Notes under the pieces: generated by a model | What the model saw: the letters and a program-made list of their open reading frames with translations, nothing else | Told to the model about the DNA's origin: nothing | Databases searched by the model: none | Program-made: the position numbers and the translations under genes | Shown here: positions 1 to 8,494 of the stretch, in pieces | Layout of the letters: every line of letters starts with the position of its first letter | How positions within the stretch are numbered: position 1 is the first letter of the stretch | NCBI GenBank assembly: GCA_019912315.1 | Contig: JAIOJA010000013.1 | Span: 1-64,000, forward strand | Source: Planctomycetota bacterium | GTDB lineage: Bacteria > Planctomycetota > UBA8742 > UBA2392 | Reading direction: 5' to 3' | DNA: 64,000 nt

Positions 1-64
1 GGCGGGCCTCTTTGGCCTTGCGCTTGATTTCCTGGGCGCGTCGTTTTCGTTGTGCCTTGTTCAT
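1..64 (-). CDS. N-terminus of a very basic protein (partial, runs off the window)
   Basis: Only the first 21 codons are inside the window. They begin at an ATG and read MNKAQRKRRAQEIKRKAK, so half of the residues are Lys or Arg. A purine-rich AAGGAG lies a few bases upstream of the ATG on the minus strand, which supports the start. Too little is visible to assign a family. Ribosomal-protein-like or small nucleic-acid-binding proteins start this way, but that is a guess. Confidence 0.45.
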   Translation of the reverse strand, partial: MNKAQRKRRAQEIKRKAKEAR

Positions 65-153
65 GTCGAGACTCCTTGTTGGTCAGACACGAAAAGCCTA
101 ACAAGGGGTGCGACAAGTCAGACGACTGCCTGAAAATGCGGCTTGCGGGGCGG

Positions 154-609
154 TCAGGGCAATGCTTCCAGAACATTCTGCGCGTGACCGTCCACGCGGA
201 CGTTTCTCCAGATTTTTGCGACCTTGCCCTTCGGGTCGATCAGATAGGTGCTGCGGGTGATTCCCTTTACCGTGCGTCCATACATCTTCTTGTCGCCGTA
301 GCAGCCGTACGCCGTGGTGACTGTCTTGTCTTCGTCACTAAGCAGGGGCAGCTTCAGCTTGTGCTTGTCGGTGAACTTCTTCTGGGCCGCGGGGCTGTCG
401 GGGCTGATCCCCAGCACAATCGCGCCTTGCTTCTCGAATTGCTTCACCAGACCGGTGAAGGCGATGGCTTCCTTGGTTCAGCCGCTGGTGTTGGCTTTCG
501 GGTAGGCGAACAGCACAACCCATTTGCCCTTGTAGTCGCCCAGCTTGTGGGTCCTGTTGTCCTGGTCCGGCAGGTTGAATGCCGGGGCCTTGTCACCTTC
601 GTTCAGCAT
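154..609 (-). CDS. bcp: Selenocysteine-containing peroxiredoxin, Bcp/PrxQ type
   Basis: Thiol (here selenol) peroxidase that reduces hydroperoxides in the cytoplasm. Conceptual length is 151 residues, usual for Bcp/PrxQ, if the in-frame TGA at 480-478 is read as Sec. The start is an ATG with AAGGAG six bases upstream. The N-terminus has the family opening (EGDKAPAFNLPDQDN), then WVVLFAYPKANTSG-U44-TKEA. This lines up with the Bcp signature YPKDNTPGCTxEA, so Sec sits exactly at the peroxidatic Cys. After the UGA the protein continues in frame through GISPDS, DKHKLKLPLLSDE, YGCYGDKKMYG and TYLIDPKGKV to a terminal TGA. A GGUCU-loop hairpin lies just after the internal UGA (separate entry). Conventional gene calling would give only the C-terminal 97 residues. 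Sec-type Prx and Prx-like proteins are known in bacteria; Sec use here is inferred from the codon position and hairpin. Confidence 0.9.
442..460 (-). promoter_or_regulatory. Bacterial SECIS hairpin for the peroxiredoxin UGA
   Basis: Reading the minus strand, 17 nt after the UGA there is a perfect 7-bp stem CUUCACC / GGUGAAG closed by the five-base loop GGUCU. The E. coli fdhF SECIS apical loop also carries GGUCU, which is recognised by SelB. The loop starts 24 nt after the UGA, inside the roughly 16-37 nt window accepted for bacterial SECIS elements. The hairpin is within the coding sequence, as bacterial SECIS elements must be. No folding program was run. Confidence 0.85.
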
Positions 610-655
610 GAGTGGCTCCTTGTCCGTTGCGGCGCAGCACTATAGCTTGCGCGTG

Positions 656-2677
656 ATGACAGAACCCGTGTTGAAAGCCGCCCCGCCCAAGGGGTACGCA
701 AAGCTGAAGCCGGAGTTGCGGCAGCGCATCGCCGACATCCTGACCGGCGCGGGCGTGGTCGTCAGTATGGTCGCACTGTTTGTCGGCTCAAACCTTGAGG
801 GCGTCTGGCTGCGTCTGCCCGTACTTCTGGCGCTGCTGATTCTGCTGCCCGTCACCTGGTTCGTACATCGCAGGCTTGGCGTGAAGGCCTCGCCGGTGCT
901 TGCGGGCGGGCTGGTCGTGGCGTTGATCGGCGTGTCGGTGCTGTCGATGGCGTTGCACAAGGCCAGCGGGGGCAACAGTCTGGCCGGCTTTCTGGGGCTG
1001 CTGTCGGCCATCACACTGCGCGGTGCCGTAGACCGGGGGGTTGTACGCGGGCGCGATGTCCGTGTCGGCGAGCGCGGCGCCATCAGTGTGATTGTTGACC
1101 AGGCGGAAAGCCTGGCGGCCGCGCTGGTACTGGTGCTGCTGGTGTGGCACTTCGGGCTTGAGGCGTTTCGTATCCCGTCGGGCTCGATGGCACCGACCCT
1201 GTTAGGTGATCCTGTCACGGGCGACCGGGTGCTGGTGGACAAGTTCGTGTACGCGTGGCGTGATCCGGCGCGCTGGGAGCCGACGGTATTCCGCTATCCG
1301 CTGCGGCGTACGGACCCGTACGTCAAACGCACGATCGCCCTGCCCCTTGAGCAGGTGCTGATTGCCCAGGGTGACGTGTACGTGCGCGCGCCGGGCGGCA
1401 GCATTGAGCTGTTGCGCAAAACGCCCGCGGCACGCGATGAACTGTGGCTGCCGATCATTGAGCACCTGAGCAGCAACACCGCCTGGGTGAGCAACTTCAA
1501 ACGCGACGGCGACCTTGCCTTCGAGGACGGCTTGATCAGCCTGCGCAAGCGGGGTGTGGTCATGTTTCCGAGGGGCGGCACGGACGACCTGCCGGGCGAC
1601 GTGACCGACCACGACGCCAGTTTCGGCGCGACAGAAACACCGGCGGATCGCTACGGCAAGCATGTCGTAGGGGATCTGCGCATCCGCGCGGACGTGAAGC
1701 TGGGCGAAAACGGTGAGTTGTCCATCACGCTGGTCCGCGACGAGGACGCGTACACCCTGACCATGCGCCCAGGCCCCGGCGGCTGCAAGCTGGTGCATGA
1801 CGGCGGCGACGGCGCATACGGCGAGTTGGCGGTGGAGCATGTCAGCGCGATTGATCTGGTGGCGGGCGATACTCATCTCGCCGCGTTCTCACTGGCCGAT
1901 GGTCTGCTGCGCCTCGACATCGACGGGGCGAATCACGTGTCGGAGAACGTGGGTACGCCGCTGCTGGACCAACTGATCGCCCGCGACGCCGAGGGTTCGA
2001 TCAATCTTGCCGGGCCGGTGGCACTCGAGATTGCTGGCGCGGAGCCGCCGGACGGGCGCAAGTCGCGCATTGAGCTGCGGGGCGGGGCTGAGCACGGGGC
2101 GGAAGTGCGCATCGTCAGCATCGACCGCGACATCTACTACATCGGGCGCACCCTGAATGAGTTCGGCGAATCGCGCGAGCTGCCGTTCCAGGTGGAACTG
2201 GGCGAGGAGCAGTACTTCGTACTGGGCGACAACTCGCCGGGCAGTCTGGACTCACGCTATTGGTCGCGCGTCAGCCTGTTCCTGAGCGACGGCACACAGG
2301 TTGTCGGCAGCCTTGACGGCGCGCCGCAGCCGGAGCTTGCGCAATTGCTGATGCAGAGCATCCGCGAGGGCGAGGCCCACAGCGCCCACGAGAAGCTGAC
2401 CCGCGTCGCGCACTTCACGCCCGCCGAGCGCGGCCATGAGCCGGGTACCGACGGCAACGAAATCGCGGACGCGCTGGCGCAACTGAAAGAGACGGCGAAA
2501 TCGCGCGGGCGCGCGGCGATTGATTTCTACACCGAAGGTGGCGGCTACGTGCGCGTGAAGCTGGCGGATATCGAGCGGCTGCAGGTCGAGCGCGTACCGT
2601 ACGTCCAGCGCAAGCTGTTTGTCGGGCGTCCCTTCGCCGTCTTCCTGTCCCCGCGGGGCATGAAGCTGATTGACTGA
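656..2677 (+). CDS. lepB: Signal peptidase I (S26 family) with large inserted domains
   Basis: Membrane-bound Ser/Lys leader peptidase, 673 residues, about twice a typical LepB. The start at MTEPVLKAA removes an implausible N-terminal stretch that overlaps the peroxiredoxin 5' end on the other strand. The first ~165 residues contain several hydrophobic segments (for example VVVSMVALFVG, LPVLLALLILLPVTWF and LAAALVLVLLVWHFG). The catalytic Ser177 lies in IPSGSMAPTL and Lys224 in YVKRTIALP. The conserved GDN-S-DSR box is at about 524-534. Roughly 300 residues separate Lys224 from the GDN box, against about 125 in E. coli. The insert contains a beta-rich segment (GDLRIRADVKL, YTLTMRPGPG) resembling a LamG/DUF1080-like sandwich. 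Another ~100 residues split DSRYW from the final VGRPFAVFLSP. Divergent to the peroxiredoxin. Confidence 0.85.
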   Translation: MTEPVLKAAPPKGYAKLKPELRQRIADILTGAGVVVSMVALFVGSNLEGVWLRLPVLLALLILLPVTWFVHRRLGVKASPVLAGGLVVALIGVSVLSMALHKASGGNSLAGFLGLLSAITLRGAVDRGVVRGRDVRVGERGAISVIVDQAESLAAALVLVLLVWHFGLEAFRIPSGSMAPTLLGDPVTGDRVLVDKFVYAWRDPARWEPTVFRYPLRRTDPYVKRTIALPLEQVLIAQGDVYVRAPGGSIELLRKTPAARDELWLPIIEHLSSNTAWVSNFKRDGDLAFEDGLISLRKRGVVMFPRGGTDDLPGDVTDHDASFGATETPADRYGKHVVGDLRIRADVKLGENGELSITLVRDEDAYTLTMRPGPGGCKLVHDGGDGAYGELAVEHVSAIDLVAGDTHLAAFSLADGLLRLDIDGANHVSENVGTPLLDQLIARDAEGSINLAGPVALEIAGAEPPDGRKSRIELRGGAEHGAEVRIVSIDRDIYYIGRTLNEFGESRELPFQVELGEEQYFVLGDNSPGSLDSRYWSRVSLFLSDGTQVVGSLDGAPQPELAQLLMQSIREGEAHSAHEKLTRVAHFTPAERGHEPGTDGNEIADALAQLKETAKSRGRAAIDFYTEGGGYVRVKLADIERLQVERVPYVQRKLFVGRPFAVFLSPRGMKLID

Positions 2678-2778
2678 CACGATCTGCAACCTTGCCCGCA
2701 GTCCCGGCCAACCCCGGGCTTGCGTCAGGCGTTAAACAGCGTCAACATACGGTTTCCCTGATCGATCCCCGGATAGTG

Positions 2779-4383
2779 ATGATGATGCGAATTACGGCCT
2801 TGGCGTTCCTGCTTGCCTGTTGCTCAGTCCTTTCAGCCCAGAGTGTCGCCGGCGGCTTTACGGCCGACACTCTTGTTGACCCGGTAGTTGGCGGGCGCGC
2901 GATGGCCTTCACGCCGGACGGGCGCCTTTTCTATACCGAAAACGCCACCGGCAACATCATGGTGGTGAACAACCCGACCGGCAGCCCCGGCGCGCCGGTC
3001 CTGTTCGCGACGCTGTCGGACCTGGTGGCGCCCAGCGGCAATGATCTGGGCTTGCACGGAATCGCGATCCACCCGAACTTCCCGTCCAGCGGAACCAGCA
3101 ACACGAACCGTTACATCTATGTCTGCTATTCGACCGGCACCAGCGGCGCGCCGAACCTTGAGGTCAAGCGCTTTCAGGAAGACGGCAGCAACCCGGGCAC
3201 GCCGTTGTCGCCAACGCCGTCGCTGATCGTGCCGGCGATCAGCATGGGCAGCACGGGCAATAACTTCGGCGGGCGTATCGCTTTCGGGCCTGACGGGCGC
3301 CTGTACGTTACCGTCGGCGACGGGGGCGCATCGATCAGCCTGGCTGGCGGGTTTGCGCAGGATACGGCGGACCGGCGCGGCAAAGTGCTGCGCTACGCCG
3401 ATGACGGCTCGATTCCGCTGAACAACCCCCTGACCGGCAATGCCATGTGGGCGCGGGGGCTGCACAACCCGCGCGGACTGGCCTTCAACACCTCGACGAG
3501 TGAGCCCTTCAACGCGGATGTCGGCAATGCCGCGACATCGGGGGCCGATGAGCTGAACGTTATCACTGTCGCGGGCAACTACGGCTGGGATACAGGCGGT
3601 CTCAGCGGCGCCCGAATGGTCACCGGATTCGAGGACCCGGCATGGGTTCTGGGTGCGAGCTTTGAGCCCAGCGGCGTGGCTTTCTACCCCGCGACGGGCA
3701 CGGCGTTTCCCGCTGTCGGCTACCGCGGTGGCGTGGTCTACCTGGCCAGCGAAGCGGCCGCGGGGGCCGTTGTACGCGTGGTGCTGACCGGCGGCAACGA
3801 GCGAACGGGTGTGGCCGCGTGGACCCTGGCCAACGCGTTCACGGCCCCGGTGCGCGACATCCAGTTCGGACCGGATGGCAACCTGTATGTGCTGACGGAC
3901 GTGGTACTGTATCGAATCCGGTATACGGGAAACACGAGCAACAACCCGGTGGCGAACGCGGGGCTGGACCAGACGGTAAACGAGGGCGCACTGGTGACGC
4001 TGGACGGCAGCGGCAGCAGCGACCCGGATGTTTCCGACGTGTTGCGCTACACGTGGCGGCAGGTGGGGGGCAGCACCGTGGTTACCATCTCGAACCCGAC
4101 GACGGTCAACCCCACCTTCACGGCGCCGCAGGTGACTTTCAACCAGAGCTTCACGTTTGAACTGATCATCGAGGACGGCAACGGCGGGGTCAGCAGCGAC
4201 CTGGTCGTGATCGACGTCAACAACGTCAGCAATGACAACGACACCGGTCCCACGGGCTTCTCGCCGCCGGGTGAAGGCGGTTGCACAACGGGCGACGCGG
4301 CGGGCTGGTGGATGATCGTCGGCGCACTGGTCACAATGTTGCTTGCCGTGCGCCAGTGGTTTGCGCGAACGCGCCTGGACTGA
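2779..4383 (+). CDS. Secreted PQQ-type glucose/sorbosone dehydrogenase-like protein with PKD-like domain and C-terminal anchor
   Basis: Probably an extracytoplasmic PQQ-dependent sugar dehydrogenase-fold protein, 534 residues. Three ATG codons in a row precede RITALAFLLACCSVLSAQ, a clear signal peptide; the earlier in-frame start would add a hydrophilic leader. Residues ~25-380 show the six-bladed GSDH pattern: AFTPDGRLFYTEN, LGLHGIAIHPNF, RIAFGPDGRLYVTVGDGG, GLHNPRGLAF and GNYGWD. Residues ~385-480 form a PKD/REJ-like domain (NPVANAGLDQTVNEG, VTLDGSGSSDPD). The tail has GEGGCTTG, a hydrophobic helix (WWMIVGALVTMLLAV) and RQWFARTRLD, a Gly-Cys/TM/Arg layout like MYXO-CTERM-type sorting signals. 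Substrate unknown. It starts about 100 bp after the signal peptidase gene and may be co-transcribed. Confidence 0.8.
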   Translation: MMMRITALAFLLACCSVLSAQSVAGGFTADTLVDPVVGGRAMAFTPDGRLFYTENATGNIMVVNNPTGSPGAPVLFATLSDLVAPSGNDLGLHGIAIHPNFPSSGTSNTNRYIYVCYSTGTSGAPNLEVKRFQEDGSNPGTPLSPTPSLIVPAISMGSTGNNFGGRIAFGPDGRLYVTVGDGGASISLAGGFAQDTADRRGKVLRYADDGSIPLNNPLTGNAMWARGLHNPRGLAFNTSTSEPFNADVGNAATSGADELNVITVAGNYGWDTGGLSGARMVTGFEDPAWVLGASFEPSGVAFYPATGTAFPAVGYRGGVVYLASEAAAGAVVRVVLTGGNERTGVAAWTLANAFTAPVRDIQFGPDGNLYVLTDVVLYRIRYTGNTSNNPVANAGLDQTVNEGALVTLDGSGSSDPDVSDVLRYTWRQVGGSTVVTISNPTTVNPTFTAPQVTFNQSFTFELIIEDGNGGVSSDLVVIDVNNVSNDNDTGPTGFSPPGEGGCTTGDAAGWWMIVGALVTMLLAVRQWFARTRLD

Positions 4384-4399
4384 CCGGCGCGCGGTGGGC

Positions 4400-5164
4400 C
4401 TACTTGCCCAGCAGCAGGCGGTCGGCCAGCATGGTCGGCAACTGCTTGATGGCGCGCAGTTTATCCACGGTTGTCTGGACGTCGTATTCCACCCGCCGGA
4501 ACATCAGTTTGCTGCCGTCAACCACGACATAGCACGCGCGGGTGTCGTGGTCACGGGGCTGGCCTACGCTGCCGATGTTGACCAGCAGCTTGCGGAAGCG
4601 GCGCAAATCAAGCTCGCCGTTGTTGAGGTTCTTGGGGTGCCCGTACTTGCCTGATTCGCTGTAAATGCCGGGTATGTGGCTGTGTCCGCAGAAACAGAAC
4701 CGGTCAAACTTCGCGAACATGCTGCGGATTTTGGCCGCGTCCAGGCTGTCTTTCGGGAACACGTACTCGTGGGTCGGCTTGCGCGGGCTGCCGTGTACAA
4801 ACAGCAGATCGCCCTGGCGGTGCTCGCGCTTTTTGGCCATGGCGTCGAGAAAGTTCCAGTACTTGTGGCGCTTTTCTTTGGCGAGGTCCGGGCTGTTCAA
4901 CTGCTCGCGCGTCCACTCCACGCTGCGCATGGCGCGCTCATTGAAGTCTTCGGCGACCAGCATCAAGGCTTCTTCGTGATTACCGAGGATCGTGAGGTCG
5001 AAGCGCTCCATGGCGACGTCAAGGACCGCACAGGGGTCCGGGCCGTAATCAACGAGGTCGCCCAGACAATAGATTTTCTCGCAGCCCAGGCTGTCGATGT
5101 CCTCCATCACGGCGGTAAGAGCCTCGATGTTAGCGTGGATGTCTGAAACCAGGGCGATGCGCAC
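4400..5164 (-). CDS. Calcineurin-like metallophosphoesterase
   Basis: Cytoplasmic dimetal phosphoesterase of 254 residues, related to the YfcE/DR1281-like and prpE/apaH-like group. All canonical metal-binding motifs are visible in order: SDIHAN near the N-terminus, CLGDLVDYGPDP at ~33-44, LGNHEEA at ~60, FVHGSPRKP at ~123, and CGHSHIPG at ~157. The metal ligands are therefore complete. The start ATG gives MRIALVSDIHANI, the normal opening for this family. It is convergent with the sugar dehydrogenase gene and not obviously in an operon. The substrate cannot be told from sequence. Confidence 0.85.
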   Translation of the reverse strand: MRIALVSDIHANIEALTAVMEDIDSLGCEKIYCLGDLVDYGPDPCAVLDVAMERFDLTILGNHEEALMLVAEDFNERAMRSVEWTREQLNSPDLAKEKRHKYWNFLDAMAKKREHRQGDLLFVHGSPRKPTHEYVFPKDSLDAAKIRSMFAKFDRFCFCGHSHIPGIYSESGKYGHPKNLNNGELDLRRFRKLLVNIGSVGQPRDHDTRACYVVVDGSKLMFRRVEYDVQTTVDKLRAIKQLPTMLADRLLLGK

Positions 5165-5297
5165 TGACTTGCCTTTCGAAACCGCATTTCACGCCCCGCG
5201 AGCGCAATCCGCGCGGCGCTTGATTCAGGCAGGGGCCTTCGTTGCTCGCATAATCCGCGAAACCCGCGCGGTTCGCAAGGGGCAAGGTAGGGGTACG

Positions 5298-5326
5298 AAA
5301 ACGGCGCGCGCCCAAGGGCACGCGCC
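5298..5326 (-). terminator. Rho-independent terminator of the pseudopilin operon
   Basis: On the minus strand an 11-bp GC-rich stem (GGCGCGTGCCC / GGGCGCGCGCC, one G-U pair) with a TT loop is followed by GTTTTC. It lies 20 bases past the last pseudopilin stop codon, which is right for closing that operon. Confidence 0.7.
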
Positions 5327-5345
5327 GGTGTAAGAGGGCGTTCGC

Positions 5346-6395
5346 CTAGCGCACGATATCGAGGTCGCGCGCGTCAAGGCGGAACATCGGGCCTGACACG
5401 GGCAGTTGCACCGCGCGGCTGAACGAGCGATAGGACCCGGCACCTGAATCCGGCGAGTAGCGCTCGAACTTGCGATCCACCATCAGCAGGTCGATCATCA
5501 CCACGCTCGGGTAATTCCAGCGCGCGCTGGCAAAATCCCGGTCCTGTGAGGTCGCAGTGGACCAGAAGCCGCCAAATTCGACGCGGTCTTCGCTCAGGGG
5601 CATCTGCAGGCGAATGGTCGGGCCGGCCTGGGGAACCTGTGGCGCGGACGGACGGATGCCCGAGGATCCCTGAATGTACATCCACTTCGCGTTCGGCACG
5701 GTGGACGAGCACTCGGGCATGATGTTGTAGTTGAACGACCCGTTGCGCACGCCGACCTGGAAGGCGGCCTGGTCGTCGGCGTAGACACGGGCGCCGTAAA
5801 CGAAGCTGGCGAGTTCGTCTTCGTGGGGGGCGATGGGCAAAGGTTCTTTCACCTTGCCCTGGCCGATGGCAATGATTTCGGCGCTGCTGCGCACGGGGAT
5901 GATGCGGCGCACAAGGTAGCCGCCGGCCATATCCTCGCCGTTTACGGGGAGGCGCTTGCGCAGGTAGTAGACGACCAGGGCGTTGCCGGTCACGTACTTC
6001 TCCTGGGTGTCGTCGTACCAGGTGTTGCGTCCTGTGAAGGACAGAAATTCGTGGATGTTAAGGGATTGCGCGTCGGACTCGTCGGTCCAGTCGTCCATGC
6101 GGGAGTAACCCTTGTAAGTCGGGATGCCGTCGAGGTTGCGGAGGTCTTCGGGCATGACCGTGCGGCAGTTGAGGGTGTGGTAGTCCTCGGTGCCGGTTTC
6201 CATGCGCAGCAGGTCCTGCTCCATGATGTCCAGCGACGCGCGGGCCTGACTGTAGATATCGATGCGCTTGGCGGCGCGCAGATACATGTGCTGGGCGTTC
6301 GAGAACATCGACCAGAGCATCAGCATGATGATCATCATCAGCGAGATGGCGATCATCAGCTCAAGCAGTGTGAAGCCTCGCTTAAGTTTTCTCAT
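5346..6395 (-). CDS. Pseudopilin with type IV prepilin signal (GspJ/PilW-like)
   Basis: Inner-membrane/periplasmic pseudopilin-like protein, 349 residues. The start was set at MRKLKRGFTLLELMIAISL because this yields a perfect prepilin peptidase site: a short basic leader, cleavage after Gly, Phe at mature +1 and Glu at +5. The hydrophobic helix follows at once (LMIAISLMMIIMLMLWSMF). The body is long and hydrophilic (DIYSQARASLDIMEQDLLRME near residue 50), as in minor pseudopilins of the GspJ/PilW group. It is last in a five-gene run of prepilin-like proteins, 25 bp after the previous gene. No secretin, ATPase or platform protein is in the window, so a type II secretion or type IV pilus role is inferred. 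Confidence 0.8.
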   Translation of the reverse strand: MRKLKRGFTLLELMIAISLMMIIMLMLWSMFSNAQHMYLRAAKRIDIYSQARASLDIMEQDLLRMETGTEDYHTLNCRTVMPEDLRNLDGIPTYKGYSRMDDWTDESDAQSLNIHEFLSFTGRNTWYDDTQEKYVTGNALVVYYLRKRLPVNGEDMAGGYLVRRIIPVRSSAEIIAIGQGKVKEPLPIAPHEDELASFVYGARVYADDQAAFQVGVRNGSFNYNIMPECSSTVPNAKWMYIQGSSGIRPSAPQVPQAGPTIRLQMPLSEDRVEFGGFWSTATSQDRDFASARWNYPSVVMIDLLMVDRKFERYSPDSGAGSYRSFSRAVQLPVSGPMFRLDARDLDIVR

Positions 6396-6420
6396 GTCTG
6401 TCTCCTGGCCTGGCGTGCTG

Positions 6421-7191
6421 CTACTTCGAAGCGTTGACGTAAAAATCCCATTCGAAGTATGGGTCGTTGACCACGTCGCCGAACTCGAAGCCCTTGTAGA
6501 CGCGCACGTGTACGACAAAAAGATCTTCAAGGGGTTGCTTGGCGCCTGACGCGTCCGTCGCGTCCACGCTGGCGCGCTGCACGCTGCGGCGGATCGAAAC
6601 GTCGAACTGGTAGGACATGCGGTCATCCGGGTCCAGCCCGTCAATGGCGCGAGAGCGGCGCAGCGCGTCCGGCATCAGGCGGAACACCTGGGGGCGCGGG
6701 CCGTCAAACGAGCGGCTGGTGCCCGCGCTGGTCAGTGTGTCGCGCGGGATCACGGTAAGTTGCCCCGTCGGTTCCTGGTAGTTGATGGCCGGCGAGTTGA
6801 ACATCTGCTTGGGCAGGCGAAAGAATACGATGTTGTCCGTGGGGGGATTGCCGATGTTGGCTTCGTTGGTTTCGCCGCTGCTGGTCGCGCCGGTTTCGAA
6901 GCGTTCGCGGTATGTGTCGGGGTTGAAGCTGAGCGACGAGCCCGGGTAATAGAAGGCGTAGATGTTGTCGTCCTTGTTCAGGTTGATCGGACGACTCAGT
7001 GATTGCGTCATCAGCGAACGCACGTTGCGCGTGATTTCCGCGGCGCGGGTGTAATCCATGGCCTGGCGCGACAGGCGCACGTTCGTGATGAACAGCGCCA
7101 TGATGGCCGTGCCGCCCAGCGCGAAAATCGCCAGCGCGACGAGAATTTCCGTCAGCGTGAAACCTTTGCGTGTGCCAGTTATCCTGCGCAT
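6421..7191 (-). CDS. Pseudopilin with type IV prepilin signal (GspI/PilV-like)
   Basis: 256 residues. The N-terminus MRRITGTRKGFTLTEILVALAIFALGG has the prepilin peptidase motif (G|FTLTE) and a transmembrane helix. The start gives a ten-residue leader, normal for class A prepilins. Downstream, ALFITNVRLSRQAMDYTRAAEITRNVRSL is the alpha-helical spine typical of GspI/PilV-like minor pseudopilins. The rest has no motif I recognise. It sits 23 bp after the preceding pseudopilin gene and 25 bp before the next, so the set is almost certainly one transcript. Confidence 0.8.
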   Translation of the reverse strand: MRRITGTRKGFTLTEILVALAIFALGGTAIMALFITNVRLSRQAMDYTRAAEITRNVRSLMTQSLSRPINLNKDDNIYAFYYPGSSLSFNPDTYRERFETGATSSGETNEANIGNPPTDNIVFFRLPKQMFNSPAINYQEPTGQLTVIPRDTLTSAGTSRSFDGPRPQVFRLMPDALRRSRAIDGLDPDDRMSYQFDVSIRRSVQRASVDATDASGAKQPLEDLFVVHVRVYKGFEFGDVVNDPYFEWDFYVNASK

Positions 7192-7214
7192 GGCTGTCCC
7201 TTTGTTGGATCCAC

Positions 7215-7886
7215 TTACTGCGTCTCGCCAGTTTCTTCACGGTCCAGCACGTTCGAACGTTTTACGCCGCCCGTGGCCGGATTGATGTCGAGGTACACAA
7301 AACGCTCGCCATCGGTCAGCGCGAGGTCGGTGTTCAGGTTCATGGTTTCGGCCGTATCAAGGATGTAGCCGGGCTTGTCTTCGGGGATAATCAGGCGCCC
7401 GTCGGGAAGCACGACAATCTTGTACTTCCCCGCGAACTTGGCGTTGGCACCGTCCGTCAGGTAGGGCTGGATCGGCCCCTTGGGGGACTCGCCGATCCAG
7501 CGGTTGCTGAAATTGACATCGCCGCCGATGGCATCGGTGAAATCAAGCTGCTTGAGGTAGTTGATTTCGATTTCGTCCGGGCCGGGGGTTTTGTTGATGC
7601 GGTAGACGGCCATGCCGGGCCCGGCGTACAGCTTGATCGGGCCGGATTCGTCGATCAGTTCACTTTCGGAGAAGCAGACAATGACGTGGGGCTGACGGGC
7701 GTTCATGGCTTCGCTGCGTGCAAACGCGATGAAGCCGCCGATGTTGTTGCCCGCCATGCTGAGCCCGCGACCCTTCATGAATCCGAGGATTACCGGCACC
7801 ATCACGGTGACCAGCAGGGCAATGATCGCGATGACGACCAGCAGCTCCATGAGCGTAAAACCGCGATTGTGTGTTGCGCGCTTCAT
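7215..7886 (-). CDS. Pseudopilin with type IV prepilin signal (GspH/FimT-like)
   Basis: 223 residues. The leader MKRATHNRG is followed by FTLMELLVVIAIIALLVTVMVPVI, with prepilin cleavage after Gly9 and Glu at +5. The segment GGFIAFARSEAMNARQPHVIVCFSE (about residues 48-72) matches the conserved 'ARSEAMNR' helix and first beta strand of GspH/FimT-type pseudopilins. This is therefore the GspH-like member of the cluster. It lies 8 bp downstream of the next pseudopilin stop, which suggests tight co-translation. Confidence 0.82.
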   Translation of the reverse strand: MKRATHNRGFTLMELLVVIAIIALLVTVMVPVILGFMKGRGLSMAGNNIGGFIAFARSEAMNARQPHVIVCFSESELIDESGPIKLYAGPGMAVYRINKTPGPDEIEINYLKQLDFTDAIGGDVNFSNRWIGESPKGPIQPYLTDGANAKFAGKYKIVVLPDGRLIIPEDKPGYILDTAETMNLNTDLALTDGERFVYLDINPATGGVKRSNVLDREETGETQ

Positions 7887-7894
7887 GCTTGCTC

Positions 7895-8464
7895 CTATTC
7901 GACCTGCTCGCGCATCTTCACGCTGTTGTTGCGACTATCGAAAATGAAGTCGTCCGGTGTGCCGACCGCGCCATCCTTGCCGCTGGAAAACACATAGCCC
8001 GACTTGGTCCTGGTGTCGTATTCGTACCAGATGGGGTTGTCCCAGGCGTCAACGAGGTGGGGCAGCTTGCCGCCTTCCTCACGGGTGAACTCCTGAAACT
8101 CCTCGGGCTGGTGCTTGGGCGCGTAGTTTTGCCCTTCGTAATACTTGGCGCCGTCCCAGGTCGAGCGCGACGGGGCCAGATAGAACAGCATCATCTGGCT
8201 GGTCGCGATCTTTTCATCGCTGCTGATGCGCCCGGCAAGGGAGCCCGCGTCTTTCTTGAACTGCTTCAGCGTCGGCGCCGGCGTGCGCGAGGTCATCTCC
8301 GGACCTACCTGCTGCAGCAGCGAAATCGAAGCCTTCTCGTCGCCCTTGCTCAGGGCCGGCAGCACCGCGACCGCCAGCACGACCAGCAGCAGCGAAATAA
8401 TGCCGACCACGATCAGCAGCTCGATCAGCGTGAAGCCCTTGTTGTGTACGCGTTGCATGTTCAT
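7895..8464 (-). CDS. Pseudopilin with type IV prepilin signal (GspG-like)
   Basis: 189 residues. MNMQRVHNKG precedes FTLIELLIVVGIISLLLVVLAVAVLP, an ideal prepilin cleavage site and membrane helix. The C-terminal part (LVDAWDNPIWYEYDTRTKSGYVFSSG and GAVGTPDDF) recalls the calcium-binding C-terminal motif of major GspG pseudopilins (DPWGNPY, SSGPDG-GTDDI). A GspG-type role is therefore more likely than a minor one. It lies 30 bp after the upstream pseudopilin gene and 8 bp before the GspH-like gene. Confidence 0.82.
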   Translation of the reverse strand: MNMQRVHNKGFTLIELLIVVGIISLLLVVLAVAVLPALSKGDEKASISLLQQVGPEMTSRTPAPTLKQFKKDAGSLAGRISSDEKIATSQMMLFYLAPSRSTWDGAKYYEGQNYAPKHQPEEFQEFTREEGGKLPHLVDAWDNPIWYEYDTRTKSGYVFSSGKDGAVGTPDDFIFDSRNNSVKMREQVE

Positions 8465-8494
8465 AGCCCTGCTCCCTCGGTCGATGTCCCGGCT

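Noticed and set aside
154..447. Short 97-residue peroxiredoxin lacking the active site
   Set aside because: This would be a fragment without the catalytic residue; the full frame with UGA as Sec has a ribosome-binding site, the family N-terminus and a SECIS hairpin.
545..655. Upstream start of the signal peptidase
   Set aside because: The extra 37 codons overlap the 5' end of the peroxiredoxin gene on the other strand and do not resemble a LepB N-terminus; the ATG at 656 is better.
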